Shown: piece after piece, positions 11,853 to 23,770 of the stretch | How positions within the stretch are numbered: position 1 is the stretch's first letter | Layout: the number at the start of each line of letters is the position of its first letter | Source: Cacajao melanocephalus | Lineage: Eukaryota > Chordata > Mammalia > Primates > Pitheciidae | DNA length: 64,000 nt | NCBI GenBank assembly: GCA_963573385.1 | Contig: CAUYLG010062012.1 | Span: forward strand, 1 to 64,000 | Reading direction: 5' to 3' | Position numbers and translations under genes: made by a program | Notes under the pieces: generated by a model | Told to the model about the DNA's origin: nothing | The model's database searches: none | The model's input: the letters and a program-made list of their open reading frames with translations, nothing else

Positions 11853-12993
11853 CTCAAAGCTACATGCCAATATCTCTAATGAATATAGAGGCAAAAATAT
11901 GCCCCAAAATTACTAGCAAACCAAACTAGTAGCAGGTACAATGGACTATGAACCATGATCAAATGAGATTTATCCCAGGAAGCTAGATTGATTTAGCATA
12001 CAAAAGAAAAAGAAAAATCAATTGGTAGGATGAAGGAGGGGGCAAAACTGCATTAGTATTTCAATAGGCACAGAATTTGACAAAATCTGATGCCTTTAAA
12101 GACAAAAAAGATTCAAACTAGTAATAGATGGGAACTTTCAACCTAATTAAGGTAATCTAAAAGAAAAAACAAATCACAGCTACTGTCATACTTAAAGGTA
12201 AAGCTTTTCCTTTAAAATGAAGAACAAGACAAGTTAATTCTATTCAACATGGTTCTGGAGGTTCGAGTCTGGGCAAAATTGGGGCAGAAAAGTTTCTAAA
12301 AGTCAGGATGCTAGGAAAGAGGGGTGGGGCAGAGAGAAGCATCCAGTTTGGAAAGGAAATAATAAACTAAATTTATTTTCATTTTATATATTCTTATAGA
12401 TCATCTCAAAGAATCTGCAAAACATTCATAGTATACTAGAGCTAGTAAATATGTTCAGTAAGGTTACAGGATATAAAAATCAGTTTATATCTATATATTA
12501 GCAATAAATAATCTAAATACAATAAGACGACAAGTCCAATTACAATAGCATCAAAAGCAATAAAGAACATAAGAATTTAACAAAAGACACAGGACATACA
12601 TGCTGAAAACTACAAAATATTGTTGAAAAAAATTAAGGCTGAAATAAATAAACTTTCTGTGTTTATGGATTGGAAGGTTAATATTGTAAAGATAGCAATA
12701 TTTCCCAAATCTACAGATTTCATAAAATTCTTATCAAAATTTCATCTGCCTTTTCGTAAAGATGGACTGATCTGAAATTGCAAGAGAATCAGAATAGTAA
12801 AAACAATCTTGAAAAGGAGAATAAAATTAAAGAACTCACATTGCCCGGTTTTATATCCATTACAAAGCTACAGTAATGAAGATAGTGTGGGACTTGCATA
12901 AGAATAGACTTTCCTATCAAAGGCATACAATTAAGAATCCAGAAGTAAACCTATCCATCTATGCTCAATTCATTTTTGGCAAGGATGCTAAGG
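11420..12993 (+). mobile_element. Old L1 (L1MB-like) ORF2, first segment
   Basis: Sense, decayed ORF2. Recognisable blocks include 'aggtcaacatggcttcat', 'ttcattttgtgaggccag', 'gccaatatctctaatgaata', 'tttatcccaggaagctag', and the later 'aaaactacaaaatattg' and 'gtgtttatggattggaag' segments. Transcription-unit remnants only; every frame has stops. It continues at 14299 after two insertions. Confidence 0.85.
11819..11850. repeat. (CA)n dinucleotide microsatellite
   Basis: Sixteen AC units inside the L1 ORF2 remnant. Confidence 0.97.
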
Positions 12994-12998
12994 CCATT

Positions 12999-13487
12999 TG
13001 TATTAGTATCCTGTTGTTGCTGTAACAAATTACCATAAATTGGGTAACTTAACAAAAATTTATTCTCTCAGTTCTGGACATGGAATATCTGAGATCAAAG
13101 TGTTGGCACGGATTCACTCTCTCTTGAGGATCTAAGCAGGAATTTGTTCTTTGACTCTTCTAGTAGTTACTGCCTTTTCTTGATTTGCCCCATCCAATTT
13201 CTACTTCTGTCTCCACATCATGACTTCTCCTCTATGTGCTTGTGACTTTGCTTCTATCGCTTCTAAAGATAATTGTCATTGAATATAGGACCCATGAGGG
13301 TAATTTAGGATAATCTCATCTCAAAAACCCTAATTTAATTGCATATACAAAGATCCTAATTAGGTATTTAAGTTTCCAAATACAGCATTTGGATTTCAAA
13401 CGAAGTATTATTCACAAATTCTGGGGATTAAGACATGAACACATCTTTTTTGTGGGCGGGGGGGAGGTTATTATTTGACTCACTACA
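12999..13487 (-). mobile_element. MaLR LTR (MLT1-type), antisense, full length
   Basis: Complete antisense LTR from 'tgtattagtatcctgttg' to 'tttgactcactaca', with the characteristic 'ctcagttctgga', 'gtcattgaatataggaccc' and 'attctggggattaagacatg' blocks. Flanked by 5-bp sites ccatt (12994-12998) and ctatt (13488-13492), one mismatch, as expected for ERVL-MaLR integration. It splits the host L1 between adjacent ORF2 segments. Confidence 0.92.
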
Positions 13488-13516
13488 CTATTAAATAGAG
13501 AAATGAATGGTCTTTT

Positions 13517-14283
13517 GTTGTTGTTAGCTAAGATTTATTTATTTTTATTTTAACTTTTATTTTAGGTTCAGGGGTACATGTACATATTTGTTATATAGGT
13601 AACTGTATGTTCACAGGGATTTGATGTACAAATTATTTCATTACCCCATTAATAAGCATAATACCCAATCCATATTTCTTCTGATCCTCTCTCTCCCCCC
13701 ACCTCCCTCCCTCAAGTAGGCCTTGGTGTCTGTGGTTCCCTCTTTGTGGACATGTGTTCTCATTATAAGTGAGAACATGCAGTATTCAGTTTTCTGTTCC
13801 TATGTTATTAGGTTAGTGCAAAAATAATTGTGGTTTTTGCCATTTACTTTTTTATGGCAAAAACTACAATTACTTTGCAACAACCTAATAGTTTGCTTAA
13901 GATAATGGCCCTCAGCTCCATCCACGTTACTACAAAGGACATGATCTCATTGTTTTTTATGGCTGCATAGTATTCCATAGTGTATGTACCACATTTTCTT
14001 TATCTAGTTTACAATTGATGGGCATTTATGTTGATTCCATGTCTTTGCTATTGTAAATAGTGCTGCAATGAACATACACATGCATATGTCTTTATGATAG
14101 AGTGATTTATATACTTTTGGGTATATATCCCGCAATCCCATTCTGTTTCAAGTTCTTTGAGTCATCTCCACACTGCTTTCTAAATTGGCTCAACTAATTT
14201 ACAGTCCCATCAGCAGTGTGTAAGTGTTCCCTTTTCTCCACAGCCTTGCCAATATGCTATTTATTGCCTTTCTAATAATAGCC
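13517..14283 (-). mobile_element. L1 3' end (L1P/young L1M-type), antisense, 5'-truncated
   Basis: The T-rich start is the reversed A tail; then follow the antisense 3'UTR ('caggggtacatgtac') and the end of ORF2 ('ctgcatagtattccatag', 'tgctgcaatgaacatac', 'acagtcccatcagcagtg'). A perfect 15-bp target duplication AATGAATGGTCTTTT lies at 13502-13516 and 14284-14298. The copy is 5'-truncated and contains MADE1 at 13808-13888. Confidence 0.95.
13808..13888. mobile_element. MADE1 miniature mariner element, complete
   Basis: An 81-bp near-palindrome whose ends TTAGGTTAGTGCAAA and TTTGCAACAACCTAA (one base shortened) are the terminal inverted repeats of the Hsmar1-derived MADE1 family. TA dinucleotides at 13806-13807 and 13889-13890 are the mariner target duplication. 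It sits inside the antisense L1. Confidence 0.97.
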
Positions 14284-14298
14284 AATGAATGGTCTTTT

Positions 14299-15455
14299 CA
14301 AAAAATGGATATACAGTTGCTGTGACAACTGGATACACATATGCAAATTAATGAATTTTGACCCCTATCCTACCTAAAGATTCATCAAAGACATAAATTT
14401 AAGAGCTAAAACTATAAAAGTCATAAAAGACGTAGGCATAAATTTTTTGACATTGAATTAAGCAATGATTTCCTAGAAGTGACATCAAAAGCATGAACAA
14501 CCAAAGAAAAAATAGATAACTGGCACTTCTTTAAAGCTTTAAGTTTGTATACGCCAAATGATACTGTAAAGAAAGTATTTTTAAAAACAGTCCACGATAA
14601 AAGAGAAAATATTGATAAATTATATATTTGATAAGAAACTAGTATTCACCATATATCACGAGCACTTATAAACCAGCATTACAAAGATAACCCAATTTTA
14701 AAATGGGCAAAATATTTGAATAGATATTTCTCCAAAGATATGTGAATAGCCAGTTGATACATGAACAGATGTTCAGAATTATTTAAAAGGTGCAAATCAA
14801 AGCCACAATAGACACCACTTCACATTTTCTAAATTGACAACATTTTAAAATAGAAAACAAGTGTTGGCAAGGATCTTAAGAAATCTGGAAACTTCATATC
14901 TTTCTGGTGAGACAGAAAATTGTGTAGTCACCTAGTAAAATGGTTTGCCAGTTTCTCAAAAAGTTAAATATAGAATCACTATATGACCCAGAAATTCTAC
15001 TCTTAGGAAGATAGCCAAGATCATTAAAACCATATGTCTACACAAAAACTTGTATATGAATGTTTATGAAAACATTACTCACAATAGGTAAAAAGTGAAA
15101 AACTCAAATGTCCATCAACTGATGAACAAATATAGTATATCCATATTATTCAACCGTAAGAAGAAATTAAGTACTGATTAATAAAACAAGACAGAAACAA
15201 AATGGAATGTTCAAATAGGAAAATACATAGAAACAGAAAGTAGTTGCCAGCAGCTGAGAAAAGGAGGAAATTGGGAGTGACTGCTAAGAGTATGGGTTTC
15301 TTTTAGTGATGATGAAAATATTCTGAAACTATATGGTCACAATGGTTGCACAACTTTTGAATTCTCTAAAAACAAATGAATGTGTACTTTAAACAGGTGA
15401 ATTTCATAGTATGTGAATTATATTTCAAAAATAATCAAGATAATTTTTAAATAAC
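14299..15455 (+). mobile_element. Old L1 (L1MB-like) ORF2 end and 3'UTR, second segment
   Basis: Continues the L1 from 12993: 'acaactggatacacatatg', 'agaattatttaaaaggtgc', 'gagaatcactatatgaccc'-type blocks, 'aaatgtccatcaactgatg', then a 3'UTR with 'ggtcacaatggttgcacaac' and the terminal 'tatgtgaattatatttc'. This 3'UTR is typical of L1MB subfamilies. Confidence 0.87.
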
Positions 15456-16800
15456 CTACAGCTAACTATCATATGATGCTTATAAAAATATGTGAGTTAT
15501 AAAAAAATTAAGTCATAGAAGGCTACAAATGTTTCCTTTTTTGTAAAAATTAAACATAGAAAATCTAAATGGCAAATAATAATAAAATTTAGCAATCTGT
15601 TTACTCATGGGGGTAGCATAAAGGTATATGCAACGCTAACGGTAATGTTTTTATTATTAAATATGGTAGATGCATACATGTTAATTTTATAAGAATGCTT
15701 CTTGCCCAACATACATGCTTTTATATGCCTCAAATATTATATAATAAGAACATTTAAGTGATTAACTTTTCAATTTTATGTGGCCAGGGAAGTGATAGCG
15801 TCCCTAATTAAAACAGTGGGCTTAAAGCAGATGACATGTCATGTTATGACACGGGTCAGCCTTTCTCTAGTCAATCTGCCCCATCGTTCTTCCTCTAATG
15901 ATTACTCCTCCTGAGTCACTCATCTGTTGATGATCTGCCAACTGAATCAGGAGTTGGGCTTTTTATAGATCTGGAGCATCAAAGTGAGTCATCTACTCAC
16001 TGCTGGCACAGTTCATTTCAAAATCATCTTCCACCTCCTCAGCTAAAATTAATCTGCCTATTATTTTATCTAAGCCAACGTCATTATTCTCCTATAGCTA
16101 AAATTTAAATCATAGTATCCTGTGATTAATTTAACTTAAATCATGACATCCTGCAATTCCCTGGTTGAACAGAAGCATTTCAGTGCTTTATGAAAAAGTG
16201 ATTTACTGGACTAGAGCAACAACACTGTTCACTTTAATAGTCAAATTGAACTTTCTTTTTAGTTCAGCATATGACAGTCATCTTGAAAGCTTCCTTTTGA
16301 TTCTAGAAGCTTCCTTTTATGTCTTTATCATAAGGGAAATACTACGCTAGTAGAAGAGGCAGTAGTAACTCTTCGAGGTTTATAAGGAGAGCAAAGGAAG
16401 GTTAAAGAAAGGAGGTGAGAAGTGAACGTTCTGATTTCCAGCCATGGATTCCGAAGTCAAGAGTGGAATTATATATACAGAAATGAGACGTTGGCTGTGT
16501 GAGATTGCAGAACTTCTTTCTAACAAATGAATCGCTAAACTGGCAAAAATTACCAAAAATACAACTATTTAATAATGTCTCTGGAAATTGAGCTAAGAAT
16601 AGGCAATAAATTGATAATATTTATTCTTTTAAAAAATCTGCAGAATTTCAGTAAGAATAGTGGTATTCTGTGGCATTTGAGCCAGAAACTGCTCTCATTA
16701 CCACCCCCAACTTTAATTCACTGTTGCAGGTTTACTCTAGGTGGGCAAGGCCAAGAAGAGAGTGGCTTTTTTCACCCTTCTCCCTCCATCATCTCTCAGT
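15456..16800. other. Unique island with AP-1-like sites
   Basis: No repeat family recognised. The part 15780-16160 is less AT-rich and contains two perfect AP-1 consensus sites (see 15912-15991). No open frame above 76 codons. Confidence 0.5.
15912..15991. promoter_or_regulatory. Pair of AP-1 consensus motifs
   Basis: TGAGTCA occurs at 15912-15918 and 15985-15991, 73 bp apart, in non-repetitive sequence. Such 7-mers occur by chance every several kb, so function is only a possibility. Confidence 0.3.
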
Positions 16801-16804
16801 TATA

Positions 16805-17009
16805 GGGCAATGGTTTAACTCTGGGAGAAGCAGATAAGGCAGATAAAAAGAGATCATAGTGGTAAACAATTTAAACAATTAGAGAAGTAATTGGATACTG
16901 GTAGCAGCAAACAAAACAACAGAACTGCCAGAATTTTAACAAGAACATGAGGTAAAAAGACAGCCCCAAAAGATCCTAATAAGATCATACCCATCCCTAG
17001 TGGCACGCG

Positions 17010-17041
<32 letters not shown>

Positions 17042-18330
17042 TGCACACACACACACTGAAGCAATTGCAGAACTGTTAATCCCTGGCTAACAGCAGTGTA
17101 GATTTGAAATCTTCCTGAACTGGGTAGAAGTCTTACTGTTTCAGAAGGCTTAATCACAATCCCTAACCCATCACTCACTGGTTGAAGACAAACACATACT
17201 GACCTAGGAGCAAGTTCTAGAATTCGAAGCTTAAAAATTGTTTAAAGAACAGCAACAATACAAAGTCCTGAGTACTAACATCAGAGGTTGTATACTTTGC
17301 AGGAAATAGACTTTATAAATTAGTTTGAGCAATTCACTAAACAAATAAACACAACTAACCAACAATAACAAGCCCCAGGGTGAAAGTCTGAAATGACTGT
17401 ACTACATTATATAAAATATCCAATTTTTAGGAATAAATTTTAAGACATGCAAAGAAATAGGAAAGTGTGATCCTTATTGAAGAAAAAATGATCAAGCAAT
17501 AGATAACACTTTTGAAAGATCCTATATGTTGGACATTTTAGACAAAGATTTAAAGAAGTTACTATATGTGCAAAGAACTAGGGGAAACCAAATATAAAAT
17601 ATTTAAGGAAAAATAGAATTCAAATATAGAACACTAATAGGCATTTAGAAATTATTAAAAAAAAGAACCAAATTGAAATTTTTGGAGTTGAAATCTGTAA
17701 CAGCTGAAATGAAAAATTCACATGGGAAATTCTACAATAGCTTTGACCTACAAGAAGAAAAAGAATCAGAGAACATCAATAAAAATCAATAGAGATTTAA
17801 TGTGAGGAAAATAAATTTTAAAAGAATGAAATTAATAGTGCCTCAGAGAATTAAGAGCAGCAGCATCTATGTAAATGAGAGTAACAGAAGAAGAGGGCAA
17901 TGAGGCAGGAAAAAAACAGTCAAAGAATAATGCCTGAAACTCTCCAAATATGATGAAAAATATTAATCTACACATTGAAGATCAATGAGCTCTAAGTAGA
18001 ATATATACACATAAAACTACACCTAGACAAGTAATAGTCAAAATGTTAACAACAAAGACAACAAGAAAATCTTGAAAGTACCAAGAACAAGGTGACTCAT
18101 CATAAACAACAGAACCAAAAATTCAACAGTTGACTTCTCGTGATAAATAACGGATATTTCACATAAGAAATAATGAAGGCCAGGGTAATGGGAGGGCATA
18201 TTCAAAAGAAAGAAATTAAGATTCTCATAGCCAGTGGAACTATTTTTCAAAAATGAAGATGAAGTAAAAATATTCTCAAAAGACAATTTAGAATTTGTTG
18301 CTGGGAGGGCTATATAGAAAATTGACTTAT
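16805..18330 (+). mobile_element. Old L1 (L1M or HAL1) 5'UTR and ORF1 remnant
   Basis: The 5'UTR-like part (to about 17640) includes 'ccccagggtgaaagtctgaa' and 'aagacatgcaaagaaatagg'. The ORF1-like part includes 'gttgaaatctgtaacagctg', 'tcaatgagctctaagtag', 'cacctagacaagtaatag' and 'caacaagaaaatcttgaaag', in the expected order. The reading frame is broken throughout. It passes into an L1 3' end at about 18440 without any reverse-transcriptase region. Confidence 0.72.
17003..17057. repeat. (CA)n microsatellite, interrupted
   Basis: CA repeats with CG, GCAC and ATG interruptions inside the L1 5'UTR-like sequence. Confidence 0.95.
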
Positions 18331-18439
18331 GGGGTTTATAACACATAGAAATATATCTTACAATAATAACAACACGAAGAGGGGGCAGGCAAATAAGCTA
18401 AAGGGGATTAAGAAAGTGATACAAGACAATAACCCAAAA

Positions 18440-18600
18440 CTACATCTGTCAGTAAGAATGTAGAGAAATTGGAACTCTCTTACATTGCTTGTGAAGGTAT
18501 AAAATAGAACAAGCTTTTTGAAAAACTGTTCGACAGTGATTATAAAGTTAAACATACACTTAACATACAACTCAAAAGTTCTACTTCTGTGTATTTACTT
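18440..18600 (+). mobile_element. Old L1 ORF2 C-terminal end, first part
   Basis: 'gagaaattggaactctctta', 'aaaactgttcgacagtg' and 'agttaaacatacac' match the extreme 3' coding part of L1M ORF2. It is continued after two Alu insertions at 18783-18795 and 19215-19545. Confidence 0.72.
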
Positions 18601-18616
18601 AAGATCAATGACTACG

Positions 18617-18757
18617 GGCCGGGCGCGATGGCTCACGCCTGTAATCCAAGCACTTTGGAGGCCAAGGTGGGCGGATCACCTGAGGTCAGGAGTTCAAGAC
18701 CAGCCTGACCAACATGGTGAAACCCCGTCTTAAAATAAATAAATAAATAAATAAATA
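18617..18757 (+). mobile_element. Alu left-monomer insertion (scAlu/FLAM-like)
   Basis: Starts at the exact Alu 5' end (ggccgggcgcg) and stops after about 117 nt of left arm ('aaccccgtct'), followed directly by an (AAAT)n tail. A 15-bp duplication lies at 18601-18615 and 18768-18782 (14 of 15 match), so the element inserted in this half-length form. The sequence resembles S/Y-type left arms rather than old FLAMs. Confidence 0.9.
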
Positions 18758-18791
18758 ATTTAACAAAAAGATCAATGAATACATATTTTCA

Positions 18792-19214
<423 letters not shown>

Positions 19215-19545
19215 GAGGTTTTTTTCATAATAGCCAAAATCTGGAAACAAACCAATGTTCATTAGCTGATGAATGGGTAAACAAAATGTGTTATAGCTAT
19301 ACAAGAGTACCACTCAGCAATAAAAATAATGAGCTGACAATATACACAAGATAGATAAATATCCTTATTTTTGGATTCCATTTGTTTGTAATTCTAAAAA
19401 GGCAAAATGAATCTGTAGCAACAGAAAGCAGATCTGACCGGGACTTGTAATGTTAAAAGGGTTTACTGCAAAGGAGCAAAAAGGAAGTTATAGACTACAG
19501 AAAATGCTTTATATCTTGATTCTGGGGTAGTTAGACTGTCCTGGC
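19215..19545 (+). mobile_element. Old L1 3' end, second part
   Basis: 'cataatagccaaaatctgg', 'agctgatgaatgggtaaac', 'ttggattccatttgtttg', 'aggcaaaatgaatctgtag' and 'tttatatcttgattctggg' match the 3' terminus of mid-aged L1M. It completes the element begun at 18440. Confidence 0.75.
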
Positions 19546-19954
19546 AAGATCTGAAATTTTCACTGATAACAGTTCAAACCACAAAGTTGCTGGTAGTCTA
19601 TAATTTTAAAGACTGAAGTTTCTTAGTAAGTGGCCAAAGTAAGAGATTGTTAGGACACTTTACAGTTGCAGTGTGTTCTTAGGAGATATTGAATCAGTAG
19701 TTGGAAAAGTTTTCTCAAAGTAAGCATCAGGACTTGAGGATTTTACAGAAAAGTCCCAACCAGACTTAAAAAAGTATGCTGACTGATGCATCCCCATGTA
19801 CAACTCTTCCAGAAAGATGAAAAGAGAGCATCCCACTATTCATTGCATAAAACTGGTATAACATTAATACCATTGCCACTTGGAAATGGCCCTTGTTTCT
19901 TATGAATTTGAAAAGAAAGTAGAAGGCATATGTTTAAATCTATCCAGGGTGGGG
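19546..19954. other. No recognised element
   Basis: No family or gene signature seen. Confidence 0.4.
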
Positions 19955-20092
19955 AGGCCCTCAGCACTGGCTATCACTATTTTACTAACAGAAACTGAGG
20001 CACAAAGAAGTAACTTTTCATAGGTCACATAGCTAACAGTCACAAAGTTAGGATTTTGAGCCAAACATTCTGGTTCTAGAAATTTATGTTCA
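19955..20092 (-). mobile_element. MIR SINE, antisense
   Basis: 'agaaactgaggcacaaagaa', 'cataggtcacatagctaac' and 'aggattttgagccaaac' are the antisense MIR core. Confidence 0.85.
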
Positions 20093-20094
20093 TA

Positions 20095-20170
20095 TTTATT
20101 GCTGAATACTCAACATCTAGCAAAGTTTGTTTGTTGTAGATTCTCAGTAAGTGATAGGTTAAATTGCTGA
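20095..20170 (+). mobile_element. Possible L2 3' end
   Basis: 'tgctgaatactcaacatc' followed by 'ttctcagtaagtgatagg' resembles the sense end of L2. Short and weak. Confidence 0.35.
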
Positions 20171-20407
20171 TGTGAGATTCATATTTGGGTTAGTCAGTCT
20201 CTCTTAATCATCAATAGTGAGATATCTTGAATATACTGATCTATAAAAATTTTAAAGTCTCCCTTGTCTTCCTAGTATTATATACTAAATTTATATTACG
20301 TATAACATTACTTTGTACATTTATATTCTAAAATATTAAGCCTTTTTTGTTAATGAAATTGAAATTTGTTATATAATAATGAAAACGCTTTAAGAAATAT
20401 AACAATG

Positions 20408-20728
20408 AGGCTGCATGTGGTGGCTTATGCCTGCAATCCCAGCACTTGGGAGGTCAAGGTGGGCAGATCACTTGAGGTCAGGAGTTCTGGCCAACATGAT
20501 GAAATCCCATCTCTATTAAAAATCCATAAATTAACCAGGCATAGTGGCACACGCCAGTATTCCCAGTTACTCAGGAGGTGAGGCACGAGAATTGCTTGAA
20601 CCTGGGAAGTTGAGGTTGCAGTGAGCCAAGATTATGCCACTGTACTCCAGCCTGGGGGGCAGAGTGAGACCCTGTCTCAAAAAGAGGAAGGGAGAGAAGA
20701 GGAGGGGAAGGGAGGGGAGGGGAAGGGA
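20408..20728 (+). mobile_element. Alu SINE with G/A-rich tail
   Basis: Both arms are present; a short deletion in the left arm removes the 'cgagaccagcctg' part. The tail is A5 followed by GGAAGGGAGA/GGGGA units (20680-20728). An 8-bp duplication ATAACAAT lies at 20399-20406 and 20729-20736. Confidence 0.94.
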
Positions 20729-20736
20729 GAATAACA

Positions 20737-21489
20737 ATATATTTACCATTCCTTTTCAATGTAAAAGCATTCACAATATTTTCCCTTTGTCATATGTACT
20801 GAGAAAAAATTCTTAAAGGAATTTGATATATTTTTATTTTGTCAAGATTATCTTTAAGCCAAATCTAGTTGCTTAGGACTGCCAAAAAGCACTATAAATA
20901 TAGCCTTAAAAAGTCTTTTTAGAATGATGTTGATTACCTACTGACCAAATAAGCCTTCAAATTAAATGTATTTTTTTTATTCAAAGAAGAGTAGTGTGGG
21001 CTACCCTTAATACTATTTTGAGTTTTCTTGTAAGCTACTAATTCCAAGAACACTTTGGAACTTCTAACTTTCTTCTTCTTTGCTTGCCCCTGAACAAACA
21101 TATTGAGACTACTTAGAGTAGAAACCATTAAGACAGGTGTTCTTTATTATAGATATGACCATAGTGGCCAAGCCTGACATTTTACCCGCTATTCACAGAA
21201 TAACCCTAGGGTTAGGATCTTGAACCATTTTTACAGTGCTAGTATTGTGCATTTCTAGAAGTTTGTAGTCCTGTAATGTCTTATTCACATTTCCTGCTTT
21301 AGGGCAGCTAGTCTTAAAGGGATGAGAGAGGCAAAAGACACAAATATTTACTCAACTAGAGAGGAAATTAAAAAGCTAAATAAAGAAAATAAAAACCCAA
21401 ATATATCAATTTAACTAGTAATCAAATTGAAAGAATGAGATACCATTTTGTAAGTAATTTGCAAAGATTTTAAATAACAGTGTTTTTAA
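20737..21489. other. No recognised element
   Basis: AT-rich sequence. A 64-codon minus-strand frame (20934-21128) shows no recognisable domain. Confidence 0.45.
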
Positions 21490-21745
21490 GGAGGTAGACT
21501 GGAGTTAGAATGCAGGCTCCAGAGCCTCATTGCCTTTGAATTCTGGACACATCACCTATCAGCTGTTACTTAAAGTCTTGATTTTAAGTCTTTAAATCTT
21601 GTACCTTGGCTTTCCCATCTTTTAAATGGTGCTAGCGTCTGGCTCATAAGTTTGTTGTGAGGATTGAACAAATCAGTATTTTTAAACACATTTATAATAT
21701 TAAGTGACATATTAAGAGCTCAATAAACGTTAGCTATTGGTATAA
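21490..21745 (+). mobile_element. MIR SINE, nearly complete
   Basis: Sense MIR blocks in order: 'caggctccagagcctcattg', 'catcacctatcagctgttac', 'ttggctttcccatcttttaa', 'tttgttgtgaggattgaac', and the 3' end 'agagctcaataaacgttagc'. A small duplication of 'ttgattttaagtcttt' is present near 21575-21600. Confidence 0.9.
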
Positions 21746-21769
21746 GTAGAGATTCCTATAGATTGGCAA

Positions 21770-22060
21770 TGTTTTCTAAAAGGCAATTTGCTCCACATCT
21801 ATCAAGAATATAAAAAGTGTTTAAATTTTTTTATCCAGGAATTCCTCTTCTAGGGAAGCTAACTAAACAAAATAACTAATTCAAAGATTTAGGTACAATA
21901 ATGTTTATTAAAGCAAGAGTTTTGACAAACTGGAAACAATTTGAATCTCTAACATTTGGAACCAAATTAATAAAATTATGTCATTAATAATCATGGGTTA
22001 TTTTAAAGGCCATACCTAAAATACTTAGGATGGAACGTCTACTACTGGATAAGAGAAAAT
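21770..22060 (+). mobile_element. Old L1 3' fragment (L1M/L1ME-like)
   Basis: 'ttttatccaggaattcctct', 'gatttaggtacaataatgtt' and 'aaactggaaacaatttgaa' follow the order of the distal L1M sequence. Confidence 0.68.
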
Positions 22061-22600
22061 AATAATGACCTAAATTTCCATTACACCTTAAATAACTAGA
22101 AAACTAAATATATGAAAAAATATGTTTCAGATATCGGGTAATAGGCAGATTGGGGTTGTGATTCCTGAGAAGATGGAAACAAATTGGGTGAACCCTACAG
22201 TTTCTCCAGTTTGCTGCCTAAGAGCAAGTTCCAGGCCACAGTACACTGAAGAGTGTAAAAGAACCTTATAGTTTTGCCAAACTAAAGAGAAAGAATGTTA
22301 GTGTTTCTAGAAGGCAAGATGGCTAAGATGTGTGTGCCTGAGTATCAGAAAAGCAGCAGCTGCACATACAGAGCCCTTAAGATCTGAAGCAGAATCTAGG
22401 AAAGTCTTTGGCTTAAGATTAATCTGTGCATGTATAAGAAAATGCTTCCTAAGCCCAGAGAAATAACCACTGGAAAGGAATAGGCATAACAGTTTCTAAA
22501 ACTTATGCAGGACTGAACAATTTTTGGCCCTTAGTAAGTCAGAATGGAAAGACATCAAAATCCATAGGGCATGGGTATAGTCATCAAAATATATTGCCAT
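22061..22600. other. No clear element
   Basis: Not assignable. It may be an older L1 5'UTR contiguous with the next segment. Confidence 0.35.
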
Positions 22601-22810
22601 CTGGGTGAGAATAAATTATTACCAGATTGAAGACATCATTCGATCTTTCTTAACAAAGCTTAAAGGCTTCAAAAGGATTTAACTAAATCCCAGCAACTGA
22701 ACTGCAAACCATAACAAAAATCTAACAATGTATAAAGTAATGTAACAAAATTGAACATAATGTAAAAGTCTAGTGTCAAAAAATTATTAAGCATTCAAAA
22801 ACAGCAAGAA
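22601..22810 (+). mobile_element. Possible L1M 5'UTR fragment
   Basis: 'aagtctagtgtcaaaaaatt' and 'attcaaaaacagcaagaaa' resemble the 5'UTR end of old L1s. Cut off by the Alu at 22811. Confidence 0.4.
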
Positions 22811-23090
<280 letters not shown>

Positions 23091-23228
23091 CATTTGATGA
23101 TACAAAACTCACTGGTAACAGTAAGTACAAAAATAGATAATATTATAATACTATAATTATGATGTGTATGCCATTCATATCTAGAGTAGGAAGACTAAAA
23201 GAGGAACCTATCAAAAATAATAACTACA
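23091..23228 (+). mobile_element. L1MA-like inter-ORF region, first part
   Basis: 'gatacaaaactcactggtaa' and 'cctatcaaaaataataacta' match the region between ORF1 and ORF2 of L1MA/L1PB-type elements. Interrupted by the Alu at 23229 and continued at 23500. Confidence 0.72.
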
Positions 23229-23492
<264 letters not shown>

Positions 23493-23499
23493 TAATAAT

Positions 23500-23770
23500 A
23501 TCTACAACAACTTTAAGACAGAAAGAGTATTAAGATATAAACACAAACAACAAAAGTTAAAAATGGCAGAAAGTAGTTAACATGTAGAGTTTTTGTTGGT
23601 TCTCTTTGCCTGTTTTGGCAATCAGAGTACAGTTATCAATAGTTTAAGATAATGTGTTATAAGATGTTATTTGCAAGCTTCTTTGTAATCTCAAGCAAGA
23701 AAGCCTACAACAAATACACAAAACTATAAAGAAAGAAATTAAAACATACCACCACGGAAAATCACTTTCA
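23500..23770 (+). mobile_element. L1MA-like inter-ORF region, second part
   Basis: 'aacaactttaagacagaaag', 'taagatgttatttgcaagc' and 'aaaacataccaccacgg' match the L1MA/L1PB inter-ORF spacer, up to the 'aaaatcactttcacaagag' block just before the native purine stretch. Confidence 0.8.
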
